Shown piece after piece: positions 40,778-48,736 of a stretch of 64,000 nt of DNA. Within the stretch, counting starts at the first letter, position 1. Every line of letters starts with the position of its first letter. The notes beneath the pieces were generated by a model. The model did no database searches, was not told the origin of the DNA, and worked only from the letters and a program-made list of their open reading frames with translations. The stretch comes from DTU053 sp012520115 (GTDB lineage: Bacteria; Bacillota; Clostridia; Oscillospirales; Acutalibacteraceae), in NCBI GenBank assembly GCA_050953725.1, contig JBMNNB010000003.1, positions 248,001 through 312,000 on the forward strand, in the 5' to 3' direction. The translations under genes were made by a program, and so were the position numbers.

Positions 40778-43102
40778 TTAGAAGCCGCCGTTTGCAGCCG
40801 GGGTGTCGCTCATTGTGAATACAAGCTCACCGCCGCCTGCTATGTCTGCATGTGTCAGATAAGGCTCAGTGAGAGGCGTGCCGTTAAGGGTTACGGAGCT
40901 TACATAGATATTGTCCGCTGACTGATTAATAGCACTGACTTTAAGGACATTGCCGTCACCGAGGTTGATTTCTGCGCTGTCGACTATCGGTGCGCCGATA
41001 TAGTATCTGTCCGTGCCGACTATCGGGTAAATACCCATGGAGGAGAGAACATACCATGCGCTCAAAGTGCCGCCGTCGTCGTTGCCGTCAAGTCCGTCGG
41101 GGCCTGTGCCGTGGCGCTCTGACAGTATCCATCTGACCCACTTCTGTGCAAGGTCGGGTCTGCCTGCGTCATTAAAGAGGTATGCCGCATGGATATCATG
41201 CTGGTTGCCGTGCCAGTAGCCGGGACCCGGGTCAAGGGCGGCCATTGTGGGGCTTGCGTCCAGCATGAACTGCTCAAGCTCGCTGACAAAGTAATCCTCG
41301 CCGCCGAACAGCTCGATTAAGCCTGCTGCATCCTGCTGAGCGGTCCATCTCCAGTGCCTCGGGCCGCCCTCTGCATAAGCGGCTGCGAGCTTGACGGGCA
41401 GTGCCTCGTCATAGTATGAGGTGACATTAGCTACAAAGGGCTCTACAAAGCTGCCGTCCGAATTCCTTGCCTGGAAGTACTTGGTGGCCGGGTTGAAGAG
41501 GTTCTTGTATGACTGTGAGCGCTCTTTGAAGAACTCTGCGTCCTCGGTCTTGCCGAGAGCCTCTGCAAGCAGGGCTATGCTGTAATCCTCCCAAGCGTAT
41601 TCGAGGGTGTAGCTTACGCTGCGCTTCTCTGCCATATCTGCGGGAATATAGCCGTACTGCAGATACAGGGCGTTGTAGTCCCTCTTTGCTGCGGGGGCTG
41701 AGTCATCCTGCTCGAGAGCAGTGTTCTTCATATAGTTATATGCCTTCTCGACATCGAAATCGTCTATGCCCTTTAAGTAGGTTTCCGCAATCAGAAGGTC
41801 TGCAGGCGAGCCGAACATTGAGCCGCTTTCACCGCCGCCCGAAGGCCATCTGGGCAGTGCGCCGTCAATATCGGCCATGGCGATAAGACTCTTTACGGAG
41901 TCAAGCTGAATCTGCTTGTCGATAAGAGCATACAGGGAGTGTGTGGTTCTGACCGTATCCCAGAGGGAGAGGTCTGTCCTGTATGTGAAGCCCTCTGCAG
42001 TGCCTACTGTCTCATCAAAGCCGAGATACTGGCCGTTTACATCCGTAAAGTTCGTCGGCATTATCATGGTGTGATAGAGAGCTGTGTAGAATATGGTCTT
42101 AACATCCTCATCTGCGGATTCAATCTTAATCTTTGAAAGATTGTCGTCCCAGACGCTTATAGCTTCGGCTTTGATTGTGTCGAAGTCCTTGCCTGCTGCC
42201 TCGGCTTCAAGGTTTTCCCTTGCGTTCTCAAGGCTTACGAAGCTGATGCCGACCTTTAATTCAACAGACCTGCCGTTGAGGTTGCCGAAGTTCAGGTCTG
42301 CGCCCGTGTCGTTGCCTGAGGCTTCAAGCTTGCCGGCGGTGACGGTGTCGCCCTCCCATGTGGCAAAGGACTTGAAGGGAGTGTCAAACCTTGCTACGAA
42401 ATAGCCCTTAAGGCCGCCGTACCTGCCTGTAAAGCCGGTGAAGACCCTTGCTTCGCCCTCGACCTCATTTGTTTCGGGGTTGACTCTGATAAAGCCCTCC
42501 TCGGCCCTGCCGCCTGACAGGAAGCTGGTGGCGTCGATAAGTATGCGGGCTTCTCTGTTTGTATTAAAGCTGTATCTGTGGGCGCCCACATGCTGGGTCG
42601 TGGTAAGCTCCGCAAGGCAGTCGATAGAGGGCAGATAAACAGCGTAATAGCCTGCCGTGGCAACCTCCCTGTCGTGTGAGAAGGGCAGAGGATTGCTCAT
42701 GCGCTCTGTCGCCTTCATCTTGCCCACAACGGGTGTTACTCTGAAGTGACCCATATCAACCGCACCTGTGCCTGAAAGCCTTGTATGGCTGAAGCCCCAG
42801 ATGGTGTTGTGTCCGTAATAATAGCCCGCCGTGCCCATCTTAAAGGGGTTGAGTCCTGCGGGTAAGGCGGTATCGGGGCTGAGTCGGACAAGTCCGTAGG
42901 GTGAGGTTGCGCCCGGGAACAGCATTCCGCTGACCCAAGGCAGTCCGCCCGTGCCTATAAAGGGGTCAACATACTGTGTGTATTCGCCGGTCTCTATTTC
43001 GGGAATATCTACATTCTCGTATACGCCCGGCGTGAAAATCGACATAAATAAAAAGATGAGTGCAGTAAAAAAGCCTTTCAGCTTTGCGAAAAATGCTGTC
43101 AT
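40778..43102 (-). CDS. Secreted GH92-family alpha-mannosidase-like enzyme
   Basis: About 774 residues from the ATG at 43102, with GGAGG 9 bases upstream; the frame opens at 43189. A hydrophobic export segment (residues 6-24) precedes the GH92 opening YTQYVDPFIGTGGLPWVSGMLFPGATSPYGLVRLSPD. Later GH92 blocks are TDLSLWDTVRTTHSL, SYTLEYAWEDYSIALLAEALG, and the catalytic-base region DGLDGNDDGGTLSAWYVLSSMGIYPI. Known enzymes are calcium-dependent exo-alpha-mannosidases that trim mannose from N-glycans or mannan. The usual Asn after the EG acid motif is changed (AEGGPRHWRW), so linkage specificity may differ. It is a single gene. Confidence 0.92.
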   Translation of the reverse strand: MTAFFAKLKGFFTALIFLFMSIFTPGVYENVDIPEIETGEYTQYVDPFIGTGGLPWVSGMLFPGATSPYGLVRLSPDTALPAGLNPFKMGTAGYYYGHNTIWGFSHTRLSGTGAVDMGHFRVTPVVGKMKATERMSNPLPFSHDREVATAGYYAVYLPSIDCLAELTTTQHVGAHRYSFNTNREARILIDATSFLSGGRAEEGFIRVNPETNEVEGEARVFTGFTGRYGGLKGYFVARFDTPFKSFATWEGDTVTAGKLEASGNDTGADLNFGNLNGRSVELKVGISFVSLENARENLEAEAAGKDFDTIKAEAISVWDDNLSKIKIESADEDVKTIFYTALYHTMIMPTNFTDVNGQYLGFDETVGTAEGFTYRTDLSLWDTVRTTHSLYALIDKQIQLDSVKSLIAMADIDGALPRWPSGGGESGSMFGSPADLLIAETYLKGIDDFDVEKAYNYMKNTALEQDDSAPAAKRDYNALYLQYGYIPADMAEKRSVSYTLEYAWEDYSIALLAEALGKTEDAEFFKERSQSYKNLFNPATKYFQARNSDGSFVEPFVANVTSYYDEALPVKLAAAYAEGGPRHWRWTAQQDAAGLIELFGGEDYFVSELEQFMLDASPTMAALDPGPGYWHGNQHDIHAAYLFNDAGRPDLAQKWVRWILSERHGTGPDGLDGNDDGGTLSAWYVLSSMGIYPIVGTDRYYIGAPIVDSAEINLGDGNVLKVSAINQSADNIYVSSVTLNGTPLTEPYLTHADIAGGGELVFTMSDTPAANGGF

Positions 43103-43217
43103 TTTGCAATTCCTCCGTTTTTCTGTGCTAAAGCTTTTGCGCTGCCTGATATATAAATCATACAGGCACATTATGAAAAATTCAAGCATTATTTGGTGTG
43201 TTTACCCAAAATAAGCA

Positions 43218-43287
43218 AACCGACTGATGAAAGTCAGTCGGTTTTATACATTTGTACGCCGCCCCGGCACATTTGCACCGGGACGGC
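43218..43287 (-). terminator. Tandem hairpins after spoIVA
   Basis: Two stems lie just past the spoIVA stop: GCCGTCCCGG/CCGGGGCGGC (43258-43287) and AACCGACTGA/TCAGTCGGTT (43218-43243). The first lacks a T run, the second is followed by GCTTATTTTGGG on the minus strand. Confidence 0.55.
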
Positions 43288-43301
43288 TAAGAAAAATGAG
43301 G

Positions 43302-44780
43302 TTAAAGGATTATACAGATAAGACCGCTGCAGCCCTCGTTTATGATTCTCTCCAGAGTCTCCTGCAGCTTCATTCTTGCATCTGCCGGCATGTGGAACAG
43401 CTTGTTTTTAAGTCCCTCGTTCACAAGCTCATGCAGGGATTTGCCGAAGATGTTGGACTCCCATATCTTTGCCGGGTCCTCCTCGAAGCCCTGAAGCAGA
43501 TACTTTACAAGCTCCTCGGACTGGCTCTCCGAACCGACTATGGGGGCTACCTCTGTCGTGATGTCGGCTCTGAGCATGTGCACCGAGGGCGCCGACGCTT
43601 TAAGCCTTACGCCGTACTTGCCGCCCTGCTTCATGATTTCCGGCTCCTCAAGGCTGAGTTCGTCGATGGTGGGCATTACTATGCCGTAGCCTGTTGCCTC
43701 CACCTCGTCAAGGGCGTCTTTTAGGCGCTCGTATTTGACCTTGATAAGCGACATGTCTGTCAGCGTCTTCATAAGGTCCTGCTCGGTTTCTATCTTGATG
43801 TGGGTTATCTCCTCTATGACCTTGTAGAACAGTACATTGCTCATCTCGACCTTGATATGCGCCCTGCCTGTGCCGAGGCTCATTGCCTCGATATGAGCCT
43901 CGCTGATGTTATCCATCTCTGCGATTTCTTCATTCAGGTAGGTTACGGTGCGCATATTCGTCAGCCTGCTTGCGCTGCTCTTAATCTGGCCGAATACGGA
44001 GCTTTTGAGCCAGTGGTCTGAGCCCAATGACGACAGCCATGCGGGCAGCTCCACCTCGATTTCCTTTACCGGGAACTCGTAAAGCACCTGAGTGAGCACC
44101 GCTACGATTTCAGGCTCGGAAAGCTCTATGCAGTTGACGGGTACTACCGGCACCTGATACTTTTCCGAAAGCTCGTCGGCAAGTGTCCTGGCGGATGCTG
44201 ACTGCGGGTACATGCAGTTGAGCAGTACAATGAAGGGCTTGTTGATTTCCTGAAGCTCCCTTATTACCCTCTCCTCCGCCTCCTCGTATTCATAGCGGGG
44301 GATGTCGCTTATGCTGCCGTCGGTGGTGACTACAAGGCCTATTGTTGAGTGCTCCGAGATGACCTTGTGGGTTCCCATTTCGGCGGCTGCGTTGAAGGGC
44401 ATTTCCTCGTCGCTCCACGGGGTTTTGACCATTCTCGGCTGCTCGCCCTCGATATAGCCTAAGGAGCTGGGGACTATATAGCCTACGCAGTCAATCATCC
44501 GCACCCTGAAGCTCGCATTGTTATCAATCTTTATTTCAACCGCTTCCTCGGGGATGAACTTCGGCTCCGTTGTCATTATCGTACGGCCCGCCGCAGACTG
44601 GGGCAGCTCATCGATTGCCCGCTCCCTGAGAAAGCCCTCCTCGATATTAGGGATAACAAGTGTGTCCATGAATCTCTTTATAAAAGTGGATTTACCGGTT
44701 CTGACGGGTCCGACTACACCTATGTATATATCCCCTTGAGTTCGTTTAGCAATGTCTTCGTAGATGTTGCGGTCTTCCAA
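43302..44780 (-). CDS. spoIVA: Spore coat morphogenetic ATPase SpoIVA
   Basis: A 492-residue protein of the exact family length. It polymerises on the outer forespore membrane in the mother cell and forms the base of the spore coat. The Walker A motif is GVVGPVRTGKSTFIKRFMDT (about residues 21-40); the Walker B/sensor region includes MIDCVGYIVPSSLGY. The C-terminus (KLQETLERIINEGCSGLICIIL) matches the anchoring end. A CATACCGA box at 44810-44803 could be a sigma-E -10, but no matching -35 is seen. GGAGAGG precedes the ATG. It is likely regulated by SpoIIID, encoded 1.8 kb away. Confidence 0.97.
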   Translation of the reverse strand: MEDRNIYEDIAKRTQGDIYIGVVGPVRTGKSTFIKRFMDTLVIPNIEEGFLRERAIDELPQSAAGRTIMTTEPKFIPEEAVEIKIDNNASFRVRMIDCVGYIVPSSLGYIEGEQPRMVKTPWSDEEMPFNAAAEMGTHKVISEHSTIGLVVTTDGSISDIPRYEYEEAEERVIRELQEINKPFIVLLNCMYPQSASARTLADELSEKYQVPVVPVNCIELSEPEIVAVLTQVLYEFPVKEIEVELPAWLSSLGSDHWLKSSVFGQIKSSASRLTNMRTVTYLNEEIAEMDNISEAHIEAMSLGTGRAHIKVEMSNVLFYKVIEEITHIKIETEQDLMKTLTDMSLIKVKYERLKDALDEVEATGYGIVMPTIDELSLEEPEIMKQGGKYGVRLKASAPSVHMLRADITTEVAPIVGSESQSEELVKYLLQGFEEDPAKIWESNIFGKSLHELVNEGLKNKLFHMPADARMKLQETLERIINEGCSGLICIIL

Positions 44781-44841
44781 TTATATCCTCTCCTTTGCAT
44801 TCTCGGTATGCGTGAAGCTGTTTGCTTAAATTAAATCTATG

Positions 44842-46365
44842 TTAAACGCAAGGGATAAGCAGCATTCTTCTTTCCCTCATTACGTCGTCGGTTAGGCTGT
44901 TTTCAACAGCAATTTTCTCAACCGTCGTATTGTACTTTCTTGCTATATCCCAAATGCTCTCGCCCGGGTCGGAGAAGTAAATCACAAGGCTTGCGGGTTT
45001 GTGCTTTGCATCGCTGTCGCCGGTTTCGATTATGTCGCTGAGCACGTCGACCATTTCGATTTCGAGTACCGTAAGGCTTATTGAAAGCTCTACCTTCAAT
45101 TCGAGCTTATCGGCTGATGCGTGGTTGTGGCTTACTCCGCTGACCTCTGCGTTTGCATCGCACTCGAAGCTGCCCGCTCTCAGACCCGTGTCCTTTTCAT
45201 ATTCAAAGCTGACGCTCTTTTCGGCATAGTTTATTCTGCCGTCACTGTAAGCATAGAGCATACCGATTTCGACACTGCCGTAGACAAATGCTTTTGAACC
45301 GTCGGTTCTGACACTCTTTTTAAGTCCGACGACGCTGATATCGATTATCCTGCCGATTTCCAAATCCGCAACCGCAGCCTCAGACTTGAACACATAGGGC
45401 TCTGTTCCTCTGCTCTTTATTACCTTGAGGTTGCCTGAGAGCTGTTTTGTCTCGGTGGCTTTGGCCGTGGAGTAAGCGTCGCTGACTGCCTCTATGCACT
45501 TGACCTCGCCTATTGTTATAAGGGCTGTGGCCTTGATGTTATAGGCTATGGCCGTGTTTTCGCTGCCCTGAAGCTCGGCATCTACGGAGTTTACCTTTAC
45601 CGAAACATCACATATGGAGTTTTCGTTTACACAGCCGAGCTCAAAAATCTGGCTGAAGGGGATTATGCAGGTTACGGCGACGATATCGCAGTCATCGTTT
45701 GTTACGGCAAGTGATTTTACCTGCATTTCGCCGCTTATCATCATCTTGCCGTTGATGGTCTTGACATCGGTGATGAAGGCGTTGGCGTCGCTTTTTACTA
45801 TCCTCTTAATACCGCCGCCCGTCTTCTGAATCTCGCAGGTATCGTTTACCGTAAAGCCCTTCTGCTCAACCTTCATAAATGAATAGGGGCAGATTTCCTT
45901 CTTTTTCATCTGTATACCCTTAATTGAGCAATCGGTTACAATCTCCATCGACCTGACTCTGTAAACCTTGAGGCTTACCGAAATCGTGGCGTTTCCGGTA
46001 ATCTGCCTCTTGCCTGAAGCCCGACAGCTTACATAATCGGTTCTGGCGTCGACTACTACCGAATACTGCTCGTCGAGGTCCCTTATCTCGGTGTTCTTGG
46101 AGAAGGGATAGGAGCTTTCATAGGAATAAACCTGATTGTCTTCGCCGAGGAACATAAAGCAGAACTTTGCACTGCCTTCGATTATGATTCTGTCGCCTGA
46201 AACCTGAGTCGAGACTATAACCGGGTTTACCGTGCATTTGAGGACCTTTACCACGTCGCAGTAATATTCCGGAAGGTTCACTTCTGTCTCTATCATCTGC
46301 TCGAGGGAGCCCTCATAAAAAAGTTCTTTTGTATTAACGGCATCCTTCTTTACCTCATAGTTCAT
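44842..46365 (-). CDS. DUF3794 and LysM domain spore-associated protein
   Basis: A 507-residue protein with repeated DUF3794 segments (LPEYYCDVVKVLKCTVNPVIVSTQVSGDRIIIEGSAKF near residues 30-68; KKEICPYSFMKVEQKGFTVNDT; similar blocks near 190-260 and 340-400) and a C-terminal LysM domain (IYFSDPGESIWDIARKYNTTVEKIAVENSL, about 458-487). This architecture is common in clostridial spore coat or cortex-interface proteins, comparable in logic to SafA/SpoVID that link coat to cortex. It is upstream of spoIVA on the same strand (61-base gap), so it probably acts with SpoIVA; that is inference from context. No signal peptide, as expected for a mother-cell protein. Confidence 0.9.
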   Translation of the reverse strand: MNYEVKKDAVNTKELFYEGSLEQMIETEVNLPEYYCDVVKVLKCTVNPVIVSTQVSGDRIIIEGSAKFCFMFLGEDNQVYSYESSYPFSKNTEIRDLDEQYSVVVDARTDYVSCRASGKRQITGNATISVSLKVYRVRSMEIVTDCSIKGIQMKKKEICPYSFMKVEQKGFTVNDTCEIQKTGGGIKRIVKSDANAFITDVKTINGKMMISGEMQVKSLAVTNDDCDIVAVTCIIPFSQIFELGCVNENSICDVSVKVNSVDAELQGSENTAIAYNIKATALITIGEVKCIEAVSDAYSTAKATETKQLSGNLKVIKSRGTEPYVFKSEAAVADLEIGRIIDISVVGLKKSVRTDGSKAFVYGSVEIGMLYAYSDGRINYAEKSVSFEYEKDTGLRAGSFECDANAEVSGVSHNHASADKLELKVELSISLTVLEIEMVDVLSDIIETGDSDAKHKPASLVIYFSDPGESIWDIARKYNTTVEKIAVENSLTDDVMRERRMLLIPCV

Positions 46366-46516
46366 AACTGCCTGTCTCCTTTATTAAAAAGTCTCTATGC
46401 AATCTATATTCACATCATGTCCTGAGTATGCCAAGCTTGTGCGTTTCCCTTTTTGATTTTTTTCGCTCTTTTCAGGGGTTTTGTCTGTTTTTTAAATTAT
46501 ATGAATTTGTCCCGTA

Positions 46517-46545
46517 TCATATATCAACTTTGTTCGGCATATCTA
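46517..46545 (+). promoter_or_regulatory. Sigma-E-like promoter of spoIIID
   Basis: TCATATA, exactly 14 bases, then CATATCTA matches the sigma-E pattern GMATATT-N14-CATACAHT in spacing and in most positions, 32 bases before the spoIIID start. spoIIID is sigma-E dependent in Bacillus and Clostridium. Confidence 0.6.
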
Positions 46546-46576
46546 TTTAACGATATGTTAAGCGGGAGGGTTTTTA

Positions 46577-46834
46577 TTGAAGAATTTAGTTGAGGAAAGA
46601 GCAGTAGAGCTTGGTGAATATATAGTTGAAAATAAAGCTACTGTGAGAGCAGCCGCTAAGGAATTCGGAATAAGCAAATCCACAGTACATATGGATGTTG
46701 CGGAGCGGCTAAAAAAAGTCAATCCCGTTCTGTATGCCGAAGTAAGGAGCATTCTGGAGCTCAACAAGGCTCAGCGCCATATCAGAGGCGGCCTTGCGAC
46801 TAAGGAGAAGTACAGGAAGATAAGGGATTATTGA
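46577..46834 (+). CDS. spoIIID: Sporulation transcription regulator SpoIIID
   Basis: An 85-residue DNA-binding protein of family length. The helix-turn-helix is in ENKATVRAAAKEFGISKSTVHMDV (about residues 18-41) and a basic C-terminal helix includes AQRHIRGGLATKEKYRK. It acts in the mother cell to tune sigma-E genes and prepare sigma-K expression. The start is TTG with GGGAGGG upstream. It lies divergent from the DUF3794-LysM gene, and a sigma-E-like promoter precedes it. Confidence 0.97.
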   Translation: MKNLVEERAVELGEYIVENKATVRAAAKEFGISKSTVHMDVAERLKKVNPVLYAEVRSILELNKAQRHIRGGLATKEKYRKIRDY

Positions 46835-46896
46835 TTACTGCCCGCATAATAGAAGTTTCTTTTCTCCCAAAGTAACATAAGTTTTCCACACTCAAG

Positions 46897-46942
46897 GCGA
46901 CAGCTCCCTTAATACAGGGAGCTGCCGCTTTTTATTATTAAT
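46897..46942 (+). terminator. Intrinsic terminator of spoIIID
   Basis: CAGCTCCCT and AGGGAGCTG flank TAATAC, extended by GC pairs, followed by TTTTTATTATT. Confidence 0.85.
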
Positions 46943-47008
46943 TTACATATTAAAGGAAAAACTGTATAATATCAGTATTGTTGTCATCTGCTCGGGGAGG
47001 CTGATACT

Positions 47009-48736
47009 TTGAGGCGGGTTTTAAAATACCTTAAGCCTTACAGAAAGGAATGTATAATAGGCCCCATCTTCAAATTTCTGGAGGTGGTCTTTGAGCTATT
47101 GCTTCCCACCATCATGGCGATGATAATAAACTACGGTATTGCGAACAGGGACAAGCCCTATGTGCTTAAAATGGGTACGCTTATGGCTGTTATGGCTATC
47201 CTCGGCTATCTCTCCGCAATTGTGTGCCAGGTGCTGGCGTCAGTTGCCTCTCAGGGCTACGGCACTGAGCTGAGAAACAGGGTGTTTAGCCATATTATGT
47301 CCCTTTCGGTCTCGGATGCGGACGATTTCGGCGCCTCTACCCTTACAACGAGGCTTACAAACGACATAAACCAGCTTCAGGTCTTTGTGGCCATGACCAT
47401 ACGCCTTGCGACCCGCGCCCCCTTCATCTGTATAGGTGCGGTTATTATGGCCTTTATACTTAACAGGCGGCTGGCCTTGATTCTTGCCGCCTCGATACCC
47501 GTTTTTGCCCTTGTAATCTATGTTATTACAAAGCTCTCCGCTCCCCTTTACAAGGCTTATCAGGGCAAGCTGGACGAGCTGAGCGGCACTATAAGGGAGA
47601 ATATTGCGGGCGTGAGGGTCATAAGGGCCTTTTCCAGAAACGATGCGGAGAGAGAGCATTTCGGCAGGGTCAACACTGACATCATGGAAACGGGCTTTAA
47701 GATAGGCAGGATTTCCGCCGTGTTCAATCCCCTGACCTCCTTTATTCTGAATGCGGTTGTTATCATCATTCTGTGGAACGGCTCGGTGCAGATTAATCTG
47801 GGAAGCCTTTCAAACGGTGAGATTATAGCCTTTATTAACTACACAAGTCAGATTCTGTCTTCGCTATTGGTGCTTTCGAACCTGATAATTCTTACCACAA
47901 AGGCCTTTGCCTCTGCGGGAAGGCTTCAGGAGGTACTCGAAACCGAAAGCGAGGACAAGGGGCCCCAAACGATGCCGCAGCTTGACATGAATGCTCCGGC
48001 TGTCGCCTTTTATGATGTGTCCTTCAGTCATAACAAATCAGGCGAGCTGTCGCTCAATAATATCAGTATGGAGGCAAAGCGGGGGGAGACGATAGGAATT
48101 ATCGGCGCTACCGGCTCTGGCAAGTCGACATTTATAAATATGATAGGCAGGTTCTACCCCGCCTCACAGGGTGAGATAAGGATTTTCGGCGTACCGATTG
48201 ACTCTCTGCCCGTGTCCGCCCTGCGTGATATGATTGGCTATGCTCCCCAGAAGGCTCTGCTTTTCTCCGGCACTGTCGCTGAGAATATTCGTTTAAGTAA
48301 GCCCCATGCGACAGACGAGGAGGTCATTCAGGCGGCCATTGATGCACAGGCCGACGGCTTTATTAAGGAGATGCCCCAGGGCTATAATTCGAGGATAAGT
48401 CGGGGCGGCAAGAACCTTTCGGGCGGTCAGCGTCAGAGGATTTCCGTCGCAAGGGCAATTATAAACAACCCGGACATTCTGATTCTTGACGACGCCACAA
48501 GCGCACTTGATTTCCTCACGGATTCAAGGCTCAGACAGGCTATTAAGAGAAGGCGTCCCGACCAGACCGTCTTTATAGTCTCCCAGCGTGTGGGCGTTAT
48601 TAAAAACTCCGACCGCATACTCGTCTTTGACGACGGTCATATTGTGGGCAACGGCACGCACGACGAGTTGATGAATACCTGCGAGCTTTACAGGGACATA
48701 TACAGGTCGCAGCTGTCAAAGGAGGAGAGCGCATGA
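47009..48736 (+). CDS. ABC exporter half-transporter, degenerate-site subunit
   Basis: A 575-residue half-transporter: six membrane helices (about 15-310) then an ATPase domain. Walker A is GIIGATGSGKST (about 367-378) and the signature is LSGGQRQRIS. The catalytic Glu after Walker B is Asp (ILILDDATSA) and the switch His is Gln (FIVSQRVG), the classic signs of a degenerate ATP site. It pairs with the next gene, which has both residues intact, to form a heterodimeric multidrug/lipid-type exporter. The start is TTG. The gene pair overlaps by 4 bases. Confidence 0.93.
   Translation: MRRVLKYLKPYRKECIIGPIFKFLEVVFELLLPTIMAMIINYGIANRDKPYVLKMGTLMAVMAILGYLSAIVCQVLASVASQGYGTELRNRVFSHIMSLSVSDADDFGASTLTTRLTNDINQLQVFVAMTIRLATRAPFICIGAVIMAFILNRRLALILAASIPVFALVIYVITKLSAPLYKAYQGKLDELSGTIRENIAGVRVIRAFSRNDAEREHFGRVNTDIMETGFKIGRISAVFNPLTSFILNAVVIIILWNGSVQINLGSLSNGEIIAFINYTSQILSSLLVLSNLIILTTKAFASAGRLQEVLETESEDKGPQTMPQLDMNAPAVAFYDVSFSHNKSGELSLNNISMEAKRGETIGIIGATGSGKSTFINMIGRFYPASQGEIRIFGVPIDSLPVSALRDMIGYAPQKALLFSGTVAENIRLSKPHATDEEVIQAAIDAQADGFIKEMPQGYNSRISRGGKNLSGGQRQRISVARAIINNPDILILDDATSALDFLTDSRLRQAIKRRRPDQTVFIVSQRVGVIKNSDRILVFDDGHIVGNGTHDELMNTCELYRDIYRSQLSKEESA

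Noticed and set aside
44803..44810. Sigma-E promoter before spoIVA
   Set aside because: A CATACCGA -10-like box is present, but no -35 match lies 14-16 bases upstream, so I did not list it.
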